Below are positions 34,233 through 42,364 of a DNA stretch of 64,000 nt, in pieces. Positions within the stretch are counted from its first letter, which is position 1, and each line of letters opens with the position of its first letter. Source of the DNA: Paenibacillus psychroresistens (lineage in GTDB: Bacteria > Bacillota > Bacilli > Paenibacillales > NBRC-103111); assembly GCF_009728935.1 (NCBI RefSeq), contig NZ_CP034235.1, forward strand, positions 5,184,001 to 5,248,000, written 5' to 3'. The translations under genes and the position numbers were made by a program. Under the pieces are notes generated by a model. The model saw nothing but the letters and a program-made list of their open reading frames with translations, had not been told where the DNA came from and ran no database searches.

Positions 34233-35006
34233 TTATCCTTGAGTATAAATTGGCGCTCCCAGCGGAGATGCCGCTGCTCCCCCGTCCACGACAATTTCTG
34301 TCCCCTGTATATAGGAAGAATCATCAGAAGCTAGGAACAAGGCAGCCTTGGCCAGTTCCTCTGGATCACCCATGCGTTTTAGAGGAATGGCACGTGCGTG
34401 TGCTGCCTCCAGTTTGGATTTTTCTTCAGGAGTTGACTGTTTCCAAATGGGTGTACGTGTTGCCCCTGGGACCAGACTGTTTACACGGATGCCCCGTGGT
34501 GACAACTCGGATGCTAATACTCTAACCATGCTGCTGATGGCTCCTTTACTCGCCGCATAGGCGGATCTTCCCGGTGCTCCATCTGTTGCACGCGTTGAAC
34601 CAGTCAAGATTACCGATGCTCCTTCCTTCAGGTGGGGCAAGGCTGCTTGTACGGTGAAGAAGACTCCGGTTACGTTTACCCTAAGCACATTTTCAAAAAC
34701 CGAAAGCTCTGTACTTCCTATTGGAGTGGGGGCTGCAATACCTGCATTAGCGAATACGATGTCAAGTCTGCCGAAGACTGATACTGCTGCGGACACCGCA
34801 TTTTCCATGCTTGCTGGATCGGATACTTCCGCCTTAATCGCATGGACATTCGCGCCCAGCTCCTCAGCTGCCGAGCTTAACGTGGTCTCATTCCTGCCTG
34901 TTATTACGACCTTTGCACCTTCTGCCACAAACAATTTCGCGGTTGCCAAACCGATTCCGCTATTGCCTCCTGTAATTAATGCCACTTTCCCATCAAGCTT
35001 TCCCAA
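34233..35006 (-). CDS. Short-chain dehydrogenase/reductase (SDR)
   Basis: 257 aa, classical SDR: GKVALITGGNSGIG, NAGIA, a serine in LTGSTRATDG, catalytic YAASK and the C-terminal IQGTEIVVDGGAAASP. The start is TTG 35006, 8 nt after AAAGGAG, and gives the standard MGKLDGKVALITGG N-terminus. The frame continues to a GTG at 35039 that lacks a site. It lies 53 nt downstream of the nitronate monooxygenase on the same strand, probably as one operon. The substrate is unknown. Confidence 0.88.
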   Translation of the reverse strand: MGKLDGKVALITGGNSGIGLATAKLFVAEGAKVVITGRNETTLSSAAEELGANVHAIKAEVSDPASMENAVSAAVSVFGRLDIVFANAGIAAPTPIGSTELSVFENVLRVNVTGVFFTVQAALPHLKEGASVILTGSTRATDGAPGRSAYAASKGAISSMVRVLASELSPRGIRVNSLVPGATRTPIWKQSTPEEKSKLEAAHARAIPLKRMGDPEELAKAALFLASDDSSYIQGTEIVVDGGAAASPLGAPIYTQG

Positions 35007-35059
35007 GGTGCCCACTCCTTTTATAATTTTTTCCCTCACCGTTATAGTCTTTCCTAAAA

Positions 35060-36136
35060 TTAAGATAAAATGAAAGTAGCTTGTTGAATCGTATCAGCTA
35101 CGATTTTTCCCGCATGTTGTCCAGACGTTAACATTCTTGTCCCCTGCCCTGCCCATAAAGACATATAATTCGCATTCCGTTGCTTTGCCGAAGCATTTCT
35201 AATATCCCGCGTCACAGTATTCTGTGTAGGAAACGGAAGTGGCTCTAAATTGCTTGCTTCCCATTCCTCAATAAACGCATTGCGTATCCCTCTTGCCGGG
35301 CGCCCTGAGAACGCATTCGTTATAACGGTACTTTCCTCAGTACTTTTCATGAGAATTTCCTTATAAGTATCATGTGCCCCTGATTCGATCGTAGTTAAGA
35401 AAGAAGTTCCCATTTGTACGCCTTGAGCTCCAAGTGCAAGAGCAGCTACTAGACCTCGACCATCCATAATTCCACCAGCAGCTATGACAGGAATACTAAC
35501 GGAATCAACGATTTGAGGGACCAGAGCAAACGTACCGATATTGGCTCCCATTGCGCGATTAGAAATGTCGAAAGTACCTCGATGTCCCCCCGCTTCACTA
35601 CCCTGCGCAACAATTGCATCACATCCAGCCTGTTCAGCTAATAGCGCTTCGTTGACCGTTGTTACCATCGTAATAATCCGCATGCCAGCAGATTTAGCCT
35701 GCCGAGTTAGATTTTTCGGAAGTACACCAAAAGCCGTGCTGATGACAGGTACGTTTTCTTCTAATACAACTGAAAATTGTTCTGCAAAATAGTTCGGAGT
35801 GACAGGTAATTCATCCGAAGCGTGCACTATTCTAAGGGTATCTCGGATTTCATTCAGTTTTCCTTGTACATCCTGAATCCCTATATATAGGTCACGAATG
35901 GGGGTAGAAAATAAATTCACACCAAATGGCTTATTCGTTAGCTGTCGTATTGCTTGTATCGCCATCCTAATCGCTTCAGGCTCCATATATGCGGCCCCCA
36001 ACATACCAAGTCCGCCTGCATTTGACACCGCTGCAGCTAACTCCACAGTCCCAGGACCACCTGCCATTCCAGCAAGAAAAATGGGATACCGGATCTGGAA
36101 TAAGTGACAAATCTCTGTCTCAAGAAGAATTTTCAT
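35060..36136 (-). CDS. Nitronate monooxygenase (NPD/2-nitropropane dioxygenase family)
   Basis: A 358-aa TIM-barrel FMN enzyme with PIFLAGMAGGPGTVELAAAVSNAGGLGMLGAAYM, QGSEAGGHRG (the flavin-binding and catalytic-His region) and AGGIMDGRGLVAALALGAQGVQMGTSFL (phosphate site). It oxidises alkyl nitronates such as propionate 3-nitronate, and related proteins include FabK-type enoyl reductases. The position of QGSEAGGHRG favours nitronate monooxygenase. GGAG lies 7 nt before the ATG. It appears cotranscribed with the SDR gene downstream. Confidence 0.88.
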   Translation of the reverse strand: MKILLETEICHLFQIRYPIFLAGMAGGPGTVELAAAVSNAGGLGMLGAAYMEPEAIRMAIQAIRQLTNKPFGVNLFSTPIRDLYIGIQDVQGKLNEIRDTLRIVHASDELPVTPNYFAEQFSVVLEENVPVISTAFGVLPKNLTRQAKSAGMRIITMVTTVNEALLAEQAGCDAIVAQGSEAGGHRGTFDISNRAMGANIGTFALVPQIVDSVSIPVIAAGGIMDGRGLVAALALGAQGVQMGTSFLTTIESGAHDTYKEILMKSTEESTVITNAFSGRPARGIRNAFIEEWEASNLEPLPFPTQNTVTRDIRNASAKQRNANYMSLWAGQGTRMLTSGQHAGKIVADTIQQATFILS

Positions 36137-36183
36137 GTGCTTCTCCCTTGGTCTACTATTTTATATTTCCCATTATAAATCAA

Positions 36184-36208
36184 TCCCAGTGCCAACACTG
36201 CACTGGGA
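36184..36208 (-). terminator. Hairpin upstream of nitronate monooxygenase (terminator of frnE operon)
   Basis: Perfect 9-bp stem TCCCAGTGC / GCACTGGGA with a 7-nt loop. The following T tract on the minus strand is weak, so termination efficiency is uncertain. Confidence 0.5.
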
Positions 36209-36234
36209 CGATTTAAAATCGTTATTATAGTGAA

Positions 36235-36330
36235 TTACTTCATCTTAGCAGCGAGCTGCTGGCGATACTCCAAAACGGGCAGTCCACCCCTTTTGGATTG
36301 ACTATGTTTAAAATCTGCAGCCTCAGCTAA
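36235..36330 (-). pseudogene. Short C-terminal coding remnant, family unrecognised
   Basis: Just after the FrnE-like gene, a second minus-strand frame reads LAEAADFKHSQSKRGGLPVL and ends with AAKMK and a stop at 36235-36237. The codon usage and C-terminal look suggest a leftover gene end. It has no start and no recognised family. Confidence 0.25.
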
Positions 36331-36953
36331 TTATTCTCAAACAATCTTATAAATTCATTAGGAGATTGTAAGCCAGATATGTTAATCTTCTCATTAATTA
36401 GAAAGTAAGGAACCCCTCTGATCCCTAACTTTTGTGCGCTGAGTTGACCTGATTCAACTTTTTCAATCCCATCACCTTTAGTAAGTCGCATTTTTAGCTC
36501 AGCATCGTTCGTAATCCCGGTTGCTCTTGCTATTTTTACAAGCTCATCCACATTTCCGATATCTGTACCCTCTTCAAAATAAGCTGTATAAATCTTCTCA
36601 ATCAGCTGCTCTTGCTTGTCTTCAGGAGTAATTGCGATTAATTGATGGGACAAAGTAGTATTAGGTGTATATTTTACAAGATCCATATTAAATTTAAGAC
36701 CATAATTAGCGCCATACTCGTCATATTGCTTCATTCTTGCTGTGAATTGGGCAGCGCCGCCTAATTTGCCTATCATAACCTTCCGATAATCTTCTCCAGG
36801 ACTAATACCAGGATTTATCTGAAAAGCATGCCATCGGACAGTGACCTTCTTTTCTTTTGGCATCTGCTTCAGAGCGACTAACATACTAGTTGTTCCCATA
36901 CGACACCATGGGCAAATCGTATCTATATAAACGTCTAATATCAAATCTTTCAT
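36327..36953 (-). CDS. FrnE-like DsbA-family oxidoreductase
   Basis: 208 aa of thioredoxin fold with an inserted helical domain. The active-site motif CPWC is at residues 14-17 (TICPWCRMG) and the cis-Pro loop is GVPYFLINEK. It has no signal peptide, so it is a cytosolic FrnE/polyketide-type DsbA-like protein (disulfide isomerase or glutathione/thiol-linked oxidoreductase). Its ATG overlaps the stop of the upstream quinone-reductase gene as TAATG, so translation is coupled. Confidence 0.87.
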   Translation of the reverse strand: MKDLILDVYIDTICPWCRMGTTSMLVALKQMPKEKKVTVRWHAFQINPGISPGEDYRKVMIGKLGGAAQFTARMKQYDEYGANYGLKFNMDLVKYTPNTTLSHQLIAITPEDKQEQLIEKIYTAYFEEGTDIGNVDELVKIARATGITNDAELKMRLTKGDGIEKVESGQLSAQKLGIRGVPYFLINEKINISGLQSPNEFIRLFENN

Positions 36954-37492
36954 TACCCTACCACAACTGGCTTTACCGTTTTAAGATGATGAATGTAATC
37001 GAGGCTGCTTTGTGCTAAACGTTCATTAGTAACGTTAGAAGTATCACTTAGTGAAAAGTGAGGCAGATAAGCGGCACTGATAAAATGAGCAAGCGCTTCT
37101 ATCGGCCGTAATATTTCTTCCAGTGTAAAGCGATTGAACCCATTTGCTTGATAAGAATCTTCAGTACCGTATGTGGAGATAGCTACACCTAGTTCTTTGC
37201 CTGCTGTTTTGCTGCCATCTGGACCATAAGCCCAACCATATAACAATACGGAATCAAACCACTTTTTAAGCAATGGAGGTGTACTGTACCAATAAAGCGG
37301 ATATTGAAAAATAATCCGGTCATGCTCCTCAATCAACTTCTGCTCTTTAGCGACATCGATATTTTCGTCTGGGTATTCTTTATATAATTCATGAATAGTG
37401 AATTTATTATCCTTTTGCAATGCTTCCAGCCATGATTTATTCCAGTTGGATGCTTCCATGTTCGGGTGAGTAATTATGATTAAAGTTTTCAT
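36953..37492 (-). CDS. NAD(P)H:quinone oxidoreductase-like flavodoxin-fold protein
   Basis: 179 aa of the KefF/MdaB/NQO family with a flavodoxin fold: LIIITHPNMEASNWNKSWLEAL, the FQYPLYWYSTPPLLKKWFDSVLLYGWAYG segment that binds FMN/FAD and substrate, and TYGTEDSYQANG. It carries out two-electron reduction of quinones. The start at 37492 has GGAG 7 nt upstream; an in-frame ATG farther up (37534) lacks a site. It is the first gene of a two-gene operon with the FrnE-like protein, and a 22-bp TetR-type palindrome lies in front (37703-37724). Confidence 0.9.
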   Translation of the reverse strand: MKTLIIITHPNMEASNWNKSWLEALQKDNKFTIHELYKEYPDENIDVAKEQKLIEEHDRIIFQYPLYWYSTPPLLKKWFDSVLLYGWAYGPDGSKTAGKELGVAISTYGTEDSYQANGFNRFTLEEILRPIEALAHFISAAYLPHFSLSDTSNVTNERLAQSSLDYIHHLKTVKPVVVG

Positions 37493-37702
37493 CTTATTGC
37501 TCCATTTCGTAGTTGTTTTTTTTATTATTCTCATTTGTTCTCGAAAAATGCTACATTCTTCATAAATATGCTTTCTTGCTTGTTAACTAATGCCCCATCA
37601 CAGTTCTGTAATTCGTCTTAGCTCAATCCATTCAGAATTGTTGCGGAAACGATCCTCTACTCCTCACCTCCTTTATCGAAAAATGATTTTTCGATCTCTT
37701 TA

Positions 37703-37724
37703 GTCTACCTTCTAAAAGGTAGAC
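37703..37724. promoter_or_regulatory. TetR-type operator upstream of the quinone reductase operon
   Basis: A perfect 22-bp palindrome GTCTACCTT-N4-AAGGTAGAC lies between the tetR stop and the operon start. A closely related sequence (CTACCTTTTAATAGATAG, 38334-38351) lies directly upstream of tetR, which links the repressor to both promoters. Confidence 0.7.
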
Positions 37725-37754
37725 AATGATTTGAAAAAATAACCGCCTTCTTTT

Positions 37755-38324
37755 TTAAGTTAAAGCGGAGATTAATCCATCAGCAATCATGTCAAACCTA
37801 TTTATATCTTGAAAACTTCTTGCCAGTAATTGCGCACCTTGAAGCGAAGCAAGAAATTGATGGGCATGCACAACCGCGGAGCCTTTAAAATTTAGATGCC
37901 CTGCTCGCCGCCCCTGTTCCAAGACACTTTCCAACCATTCTAAATTAGCGGAGAAAAGCAAAGCTAGCCCTTCTCGTGTTTTACCTGATAAAGTAGCAAG
38001 GTCAGTAGAAAACATGACGCTCAGACAAGTACAGTAATCTTGAACAGGAGCGCTGTATATTAAAATAAATTTTTTCAGCTTTTCCATATTGTCCTGTGTC
38101 TCGGTATCGATTTGAGCAATTGCAGACATAAAATTTTTGTGATACCGTGTGATCAGCGCTTCTCCTAAATCCTCCTTGTTTGGGAAATGGTAATGAATAC
38201 TGGCGGTACGTATCCCTACTTTATCTGCAATGTGTGCATAGCTGAATCCGTTAAACCCGACATCCTGTACAATAGACTGAGCAGTATCCAAAATAATTTC
38301 AGCTGTATTCTTGTTATTATTCAT
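37755..38324 (-). CDS. TetR-family transcriptional regulator (YcnC/quinone-responsive type candidate)
   Basis: 189 aa. HTH at about 7-54 (AEIILDTAQSIVQDVGFNGFSYAHIADKVGIRTASIHYHFPNKEDLG), then a ligand domain with YCTCLSVMFSTDLATL. Cys113 and Cys115 (DYCTCLS) could be a thiol switch, which is speculative. It sits upstream of the quinone reductase-FrnE operon on the same strand, with a matching operator before the operon and before its own start. It is the likely local repressor. Confidence 0.87.
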   Translation of the reverse strand: MNNNKNTAEIILDTAQSIVQDVGFNGFSYAHIADKVGIRTASIHYHFPNKEDLGEALITRYHKNFMSAIAQIDTETQDNMEKLKKFILIYSAPVQDYCTCLSVMFSTDLATLSGKTREGLALLFSANLEWLESVLEQGRRAGHLNFKGSAVVHAHQFLASLQGAQLLARSFQDINRFDMIADGLISALT

Positions 38325-38333
38325 GAGGTTATT

Positions 38334-38351
38334 CTACCTTTTAATAGATAG
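38334..38351. promoter_or_regulatory. Second TetR-type operator, upstream of tetR
   Basis: CTACCTTTTAATAGATAG is an imperfect dyad matching most positions of the 22-bp palindrome at 37703-37724. It lies 10 nt before the tetR start codon, so autoregulation is likely. Confidence 0.6.
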
Positions 38352-38492
38352 CATGTCAACCACTGATATTTAGATTTTTTTTGACTGGTACTACCATTAC
38401 AACTGTATAACCGACAAAAGCCTGTGTCAATAATCCAACAAGCGTCTTCGATATCTCAAAAATACTGAGATAGCCAGCATGAGGTTTAATTA

Positions 38493-38617
38493 ATTAAACA
38501 ACTCTATTTTCCCTAAAATCTGACCTCGACTTTTTGATCGAGGAAAATAGAGTTCTTTAATGGATATTAACAACCTAATGAACTTCCAATAATTCTGGAA
38601 AATAAAGTTCTTTAATG
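38493..38617. repeat. Composite short-repeat element, copy 1
   Basis: One 20-bp unit in reverse orientation (ATTAAACAACTCTATTTTCC, 38493-38512), then a small hairpin CCTCGA/TCGAGG (38524-38543), then two forward units of the form GGAAAATARAGTTCTTTAAT starting at 38542 and 38597, exactly 55 bp apart. Reverse and forward units are inverse complements and can form a large hairpin. The same arrangement occurs at 41023-41254. Confidence 0.75.
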
Positions 38618-38718
38618 TGAAGCACACAAAAAATAAAGAACAATATTAGTGATAAATAATGTTCTATAACAATGAAATTTATTAAATACTCAATATACAA
38701 TAAAAGGAAATATTGTTT

Positions 38719-38874
38719 CTATTGTTCCTTGGTAGGAACTGGATCTTCATGAAGGCTTTTTCCCTCATCTGTAACTATGGCGCGAACAGATACCGCAACT
38801 ACATACGCGATGCAAACGTGTTCTTTATCTGATATTATCAAACTTTGTTCACATATATAGCTCGATCGGGTCAT
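38719..38874 (-). CDS. Possible 51-aa hypothetical protein
   Basis: ATG at 38874 with AAGG four bases upstream. The product has a central valine-rich stretch (CIAYVVAVSVRAIVTDEGKS) and ends PVPTKEQ. No family was recognised. It lies between the repeat element and the PepSY gene, on the opposite strand. It may be a chance frame. Confidence 0.3.
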   Translation of the reverse strand: MTRSSYICEQSLIISDKEHVCIAYVVAVSVRAIVTDEGKSLHEDPVPTKEQ

Positions 38875-38945
38875 TTAACCTTAGTGAATTATTCGATATA
38901 TTTAAACGGAGATATGAAATCTGATAAGGGGACGAGGTTTGAGGA

Positions 38946-40334
38946 ATGAATGTTGAGTTAATAATAGAAACGGAAAAACCATCAGGTTTACGTCAAGCCA
39001 TCTACCAGTCAGTGTGGAGATGGCATTTTTATGCGGGAATAATTTTTGCACCTTTTCTGATTATTTTAGCTTTTAGTGGTGCGGTTTATTTGTTTAAACC
39101 TCAGATCGAGGGAAATCTGTACAAAGATATGATGGTCGTACGCCAGGTCGGGACAACCCCAATGTATCCAACGGCTATAATAGAGAAGTCTGAGATAGGC
39201 CAGCCTGGTTTAAAGGTGTCGTCTATTACTTTCCCGAGTACGAAGGATTCCAGTTATAAAATGTCCGTTAACCTAAGTGGAACTCCTACTACAATGTATA
39301 TTGACCCCTACAATGGAGAGGTACTTGGGATGTTAGATAGCGACAAGACTTTCTCTGCATTTTTTAAGAAACTTCACAGTGAACTCGTTGTCGGAGGGAC
39401 ATTTGCAAATCGACTTGTTGAATTGGCAGCATGTTGGGCTGTCATATTGTTATTAACCGGCTTGTATTTATGGTGGCCGCGCAACAAGTCTTCCATTTGG
39501 GGGACAGTTCTCCCAAGGCTTAACAAGCCGGGAAGTCGGCTATTCTGGCGCGATCTACATGCTGTACCGGCATTTTGGCTCTCTCTTGTGTTACTAGTCA
39601 TTATCGCCAGCGGGTTGTCTTGGTCGGGTATTATGGGAGAACAGATTAATAAGCTGGCTAATTCGACGAATACGAATGCCCCCCCTTTTGCCTATAGCTT
39701 TGGTGAAAAGCCAAAATCAGATACGGTTGCAAAAGATATTGCCGAAGACTTGCCATGGGCAACAGAGAATCTTCCAGTGCCTCAGTCCGCTGCAGGTGGA
39801 TACGTTCCATTAGGTGTTGATGATATCGCGGGAATTGTTAACGATAAAAACGTCGAAAAGCCCTATACAATTACGATGCCCCTAGACGAAACCGGAGTGT
39901 TTACTGTCTCGACTGAACATGTAAAGCCAGGCAATGATGCTACCCTTCATTTGGATCAATATAGTGGTGCAGTTCTAACAGATGTCCGCTTTGCAGATTA
40001 TGGTATCATGGCAAAAGCCATATCATACGGTATAGCATTCCATGAAGGTAGACTTTTTGGACTTGCCAATCAACTACTGGGTTTGGTGGCTTGTATAGGA
40101 CTCATTTTGATAGCTATCAGCTCTTATGTCATGTGGCGCAAGCGAAAACCAGAAAGTCGTCTGGGCGCTCCAAGCAAACCTAATAATTCCAAAGTTACAG
40201 TAGGGGTAATCCTTATCATGCTTGTATGCGGAGCTATTATGCCACTAGTGGGTCTATCCATATTAACCATTTTGTTGCTCGAATGGCTTATTATTCGAAG
40301 AGTACAGACATTACGCCATTGGTTTTCGGTATAA
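38946..40334 (+). CDS. PepSY-associated TM-helix protein (membrane flavin/haem reductase-like)
   Basis: 462 aa with four membrane segments: WRWHFYAGIIFAPFLIILAFSG (about 24-45), LAACWAVILLLTGLYLWW (about 159-177), DLHAVPAFWLSLVLLVIIASG (about 203-224) and LGLVACIGLILIAISSYVMW (about 375-394), plus a C-terminal hydrophobic region. Conserved histidines (RWHFYAG, LHAVP, FHEGRLFG) are as in PepSY_TM proteins, some of which are haem-binding ferric-siderophore reductases. Periplasm-side PepSY loops lie between helices 1-2 and 3-4. GAGG precedes the ATG. It is followed 18 nt later by a YtkA-like lipoprotein gene. Confidence 0.85.
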   Translation: MNVELIIETEKPSGLRQAIYQSVWRWHFYAGIIFAPFLIILAFSGAVYLFKPQIEGNLYKDMMVVRQVGTTPMYPTAIIEKSEIGQPGLKVSSITFPSTKDSSYKMSVNLSGTPTTMYIDPYNGEVLGMLDSDKTFSAFFKKLHSELVVGGTFANRLVELAACWAVILLLTGLYLWWPRNKSSIWGTVLPRLNKPGSRLFWRDLHAVPAFWLSLVLLVIIASGLSWSGIMGEQINKLANSTNTNAPPFAYSFGEKPKSDTVAKDIAEDLPWATENLPVPQSAAGGYVPLGVDDIAGIVNDKNVEKPYTITMPLDETGVFTVSTEHVKPGNDATLHLDQYSGAVLTDVRFADYGIMAKAISYGIAFHEGRLFGLANQLLGLVACIGLILIAISSYVMWRKRKPESRLGAPSKPNNSKVTVGVILIMLVCGAIMPLVGLSILTILLLEWLIIRRVQTLRHWFSV

Positions 40335-40352
40335 GAGGGAGATAAACTAATT

Positions 40353-40835
40353 ATGAATAACATTTTACAACGAATGATGTCATTAGGAGTCATATTAATT
40401 TTTGGTGTTCTATTATCTGGATGTGCCATGAAGATTGCAGAAATTGATGAAAGCGGACTTCCAACTCATCTTACTGTAGAGGTGCATCTCCCCAAACACC
40501 TTGATTTAAACAGTAAAAATGACTTTTCCGTTGAGGTTTTCAAGAACAATCGACCGTTGGAACATGCAGAACAAGCCGAGTTCATTTTTTGGCCGGAAGG
40601 AAATAGAGAAGCTGCCATAGTGGTAAAAGCAACCGAATCTTCTCCTGGCGTATATTCAGTCTCACATTCCATCACCAAAGAAGGTATTTATCTCGTTCAA
40701 TCCAGAATAAGCGTACAGAATGAGAGGGTTTTACCTATCAAACGGTTTGCCGTTGGTTCAAAAGCTGTTGAGCAACTCATTCAGATGGAGAACGAAAAAG
40801 AAAACAATGACCCTTCCCAAAACGAACACCATTAA
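40353..40835 (+). CDS. YtkA-like (FixH-like) lipoprotein
   Basis: 160 aa. Signal peptide with lipobox LLSG-C (Cys24), then one immunoglobulin-like YtkA domain (about 37-140: LTVEVHLPKHLDLNSKNDF, FWPEGNREAAIVVKATESSPGVYSVSHSI). The tail is charged and ends in NEHH. YtkA-like proteins often sit near copper or haem redox proteins, and here the PepSY membrane protein precedes it in the same operon, suggesting an outside-facing partner in metal or electron handling. AGAGGGAG lies about 10 nt before the ATG. Confidence 0.82.
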   Translation: MNNILQRMMSLGVILIFGVLLSGCAMKIAEIDESGLPTHLTVEVHLPKHLDLNSKNDFSVEVFKNNRPLEHAEQAEFIFWPEGNREAAIVVKATESSPGVYSVSHSITKEGIYLVQSRISVQNERVLPIKRFAVGSKAVEQLIQMENEKENNDPSQNEHH

Positions 40836-40839
40836 TGTA

Positions 40840-40885
40840 AAAGCTGCAAATCCCTATCAAAGACCAGGGATTTTGCAGCTTTTTC
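40840..40885 (+). terminator. Terminator of the PepSY-YtkA operon
   Basis: AAAGCTGCAAA.TCCCT / AGGGATTTTGCAGCTTT, a long near-perfect stem followed by TTTTCG. Confidence 0.88.
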
Positions 40886-40892
40886 GTTTGAA

Positions 40893-41018
40893 TTACTTGT
40901 ATAAGCCTCCACGAAAATCGATATCGCGAATGTAAATCATTTTCTCGTCGTGTTTGATCTCGAAAAGGACTCGTAACGTACCAATCATTAGCCGGTACAG
41001 ACCGACATAGCCTATCAT
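40893..41018 (-). pseudogene. C-terminal fragment of RelE/YoeB-type toxin
   Basis: A 41-codon minus-strand frame reading VGLYRLMIGTLRVLFEIKHD, then EKMIYIRDIDFRGGLYK and stop. This is the RelE/ParE toxin core (GLYRLRVGDYRVLFEI...I..I..R..VYK). The N-terminal half and any antitoxin gene are missing. The fragment stops 5 bp short of the repeat units at 41023, so the toxin gene was broken at or near the repeat. Confidence 0.7.
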
Positions 41019-41022
41019 TTGT

Positions 41023-41254
41023 ATTAAAGAACTCTATTTTTCATTAAAGATCTCTATTTACCAATAAACAACTCTATTTTCCCTGATCACTTTTCTTTTT
41101 TTTGATCGAGGAAAATAAAGATCTTTACTGGGAATGTTGTTTTAATGGGCTTTTTTCATTTTTAAAAATACTCCAAAAAAAAATTAAAGTTCTTTACTGA
41201 GGTACAATGTTAATTTACCATCCCAAAAATAGTGGAAAATAAAGATCTTTACTG
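41023..41254. repeat. Composite short-repeat element, copy 2
   Basis: Three reverse 20-bp units in perfect tandem (41023-41042, 41043-41062, 41063-41082; first ATTAAAGAACTCTATTTTTC), a spacer containing TTTGATCGAGG as in copy 1, and three forward units GGAAAATAAAGATCTTTACT or variants starting at 41110, 41179 and 41234. The last two are 55 bp apart, as in copy 1. The remaining 41265-41490 shows no gene. Confidence 0.75.
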
Positions 41255-41493
41255 ACTCTAATAAACTTTTCAATAACAAATAATGTACGTTTATTTTGCT
41301 ACTTGCCTTCTATACACTGTCAAAACACTCGACAATATGACCGCTCGCAATTGGAGACGGTGATGTACCATCGAGTTTTGGTGGCAGCTATTTTAATATA
41401 TTCCCGTTCTTGTGACTGAAATTATTTTTAATGATTCATCTCTATAATCCTCCTTTACGTGTTTTAGAACGCAAAAAAAGCCCTGAAAATAAA

Positions 41494-41583
41494 AAATAGC
41501 ATAACCAAATAAATAAGGTCATACATTTTCTAGCACAAGACTTTTTCTATAAGTTGTCAGTAAAGACAACTGCTCCCTCTTCA
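41494..41583. repeat. 90-bp dispersed intergenic repeat, copy 2
   Basis: Gapless match to 17147-17236 with about 11 substitutions. The GTTGTC-N6-GACAAC inverted repeat is retained. From 41584 to 41806 nothing else is recognised. Confidence 0.75.
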
Positions 41584-41806
41584 GCTAAATAAATGATAGC
41601 GAAGAAAATGAATCTATTGATAATATTTGTATTATATCCTAATCATAGAAAAGGGGCAATGCCCGAGATAAATCATGTTTAGCCATCATTTTAAATCGTT
41701 ACTTATAGTATCCTTTAGTTTAATAAATGGTTTTCTAAAATAACATCGTATTGGATTAGGCATTTCTAGAAATGTATTATTTAGCGAGATATTCTCCCTC
41801 TCGCCG

Positions 41807-42240
41807 TTATCTTTCTACATTGTAATAAATAAAGCGGTTGTCCGAGAAAGCCCACTCTATATCAAGATCCTTTCCAAAAATTTGTTCACATCGTGTTGCA
41901 AGATGATCCAGTTGTCTTATATGATTTTCTAACAAACATGTGTTATTAATTCCCTGGCCATCAAGTTTGACTTCCTTCGTGCCACCCTCTTTAGCTGGGT
42001 AAATTGCTGTTTCTTGTCTACCCGTAAATATTTCGATAGATGTGGCCCCTCTGTTAACCGTATAGCGATCCGGAGTAATTCGTCCAGAAACGATACTTTC
42101 CCCTAACCCCCAGCAAGCCTCAATCATACGCTCATCCATGCCAGTCAAGGATTTCTCGTAAACATTACGCCTGATAGCTCTGAACAAACCATTTGTTGAA
42201 TGATTACTGCTACTTGAGAAGGAGAGGTTAAACCTCTTAA
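41807..42240 (-). pseudogene. PEP synthase / rifampin-phosphotransferase-like fragment (PPDK_N domain)
   Basis: Two minus-strand frames in sequence. The first (about 42240-42145) reads QVAVIIQQMVCSELSGVMFT then RNP, the typical PPDK_N stretch. After a frameshift near 42140 the second reads LTGMDERMIEACWGLGESIV, continuing with SGRITPDRYTV and ending DIEWAFSDNRF. Intact proteins are over 700 aa, so only about 140 codons of the ATP-binding domain survive. It is not functional. Confidence 0.72.
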
Positions 42241-42364
42241 GGCTATAGTTACAGTGCTACTAAATTTCTTACAATTGAAAGACTCGAGTAATACCCCTTA
42301 CAAGTTAAATGATTTGAGTTATAAGGACTTTTTAGAATACTCGGTTATGGACTTCATTAAAAAT

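Noticed and set aside
38542..41254. CRISPR-like pattern: 21-bp units with 34-nt intervals
   Set aside because: Only two consecutive units per copy keep this spacing, the units are degenerate, intervals in the two copies resemble each other, and no cas genes are present.
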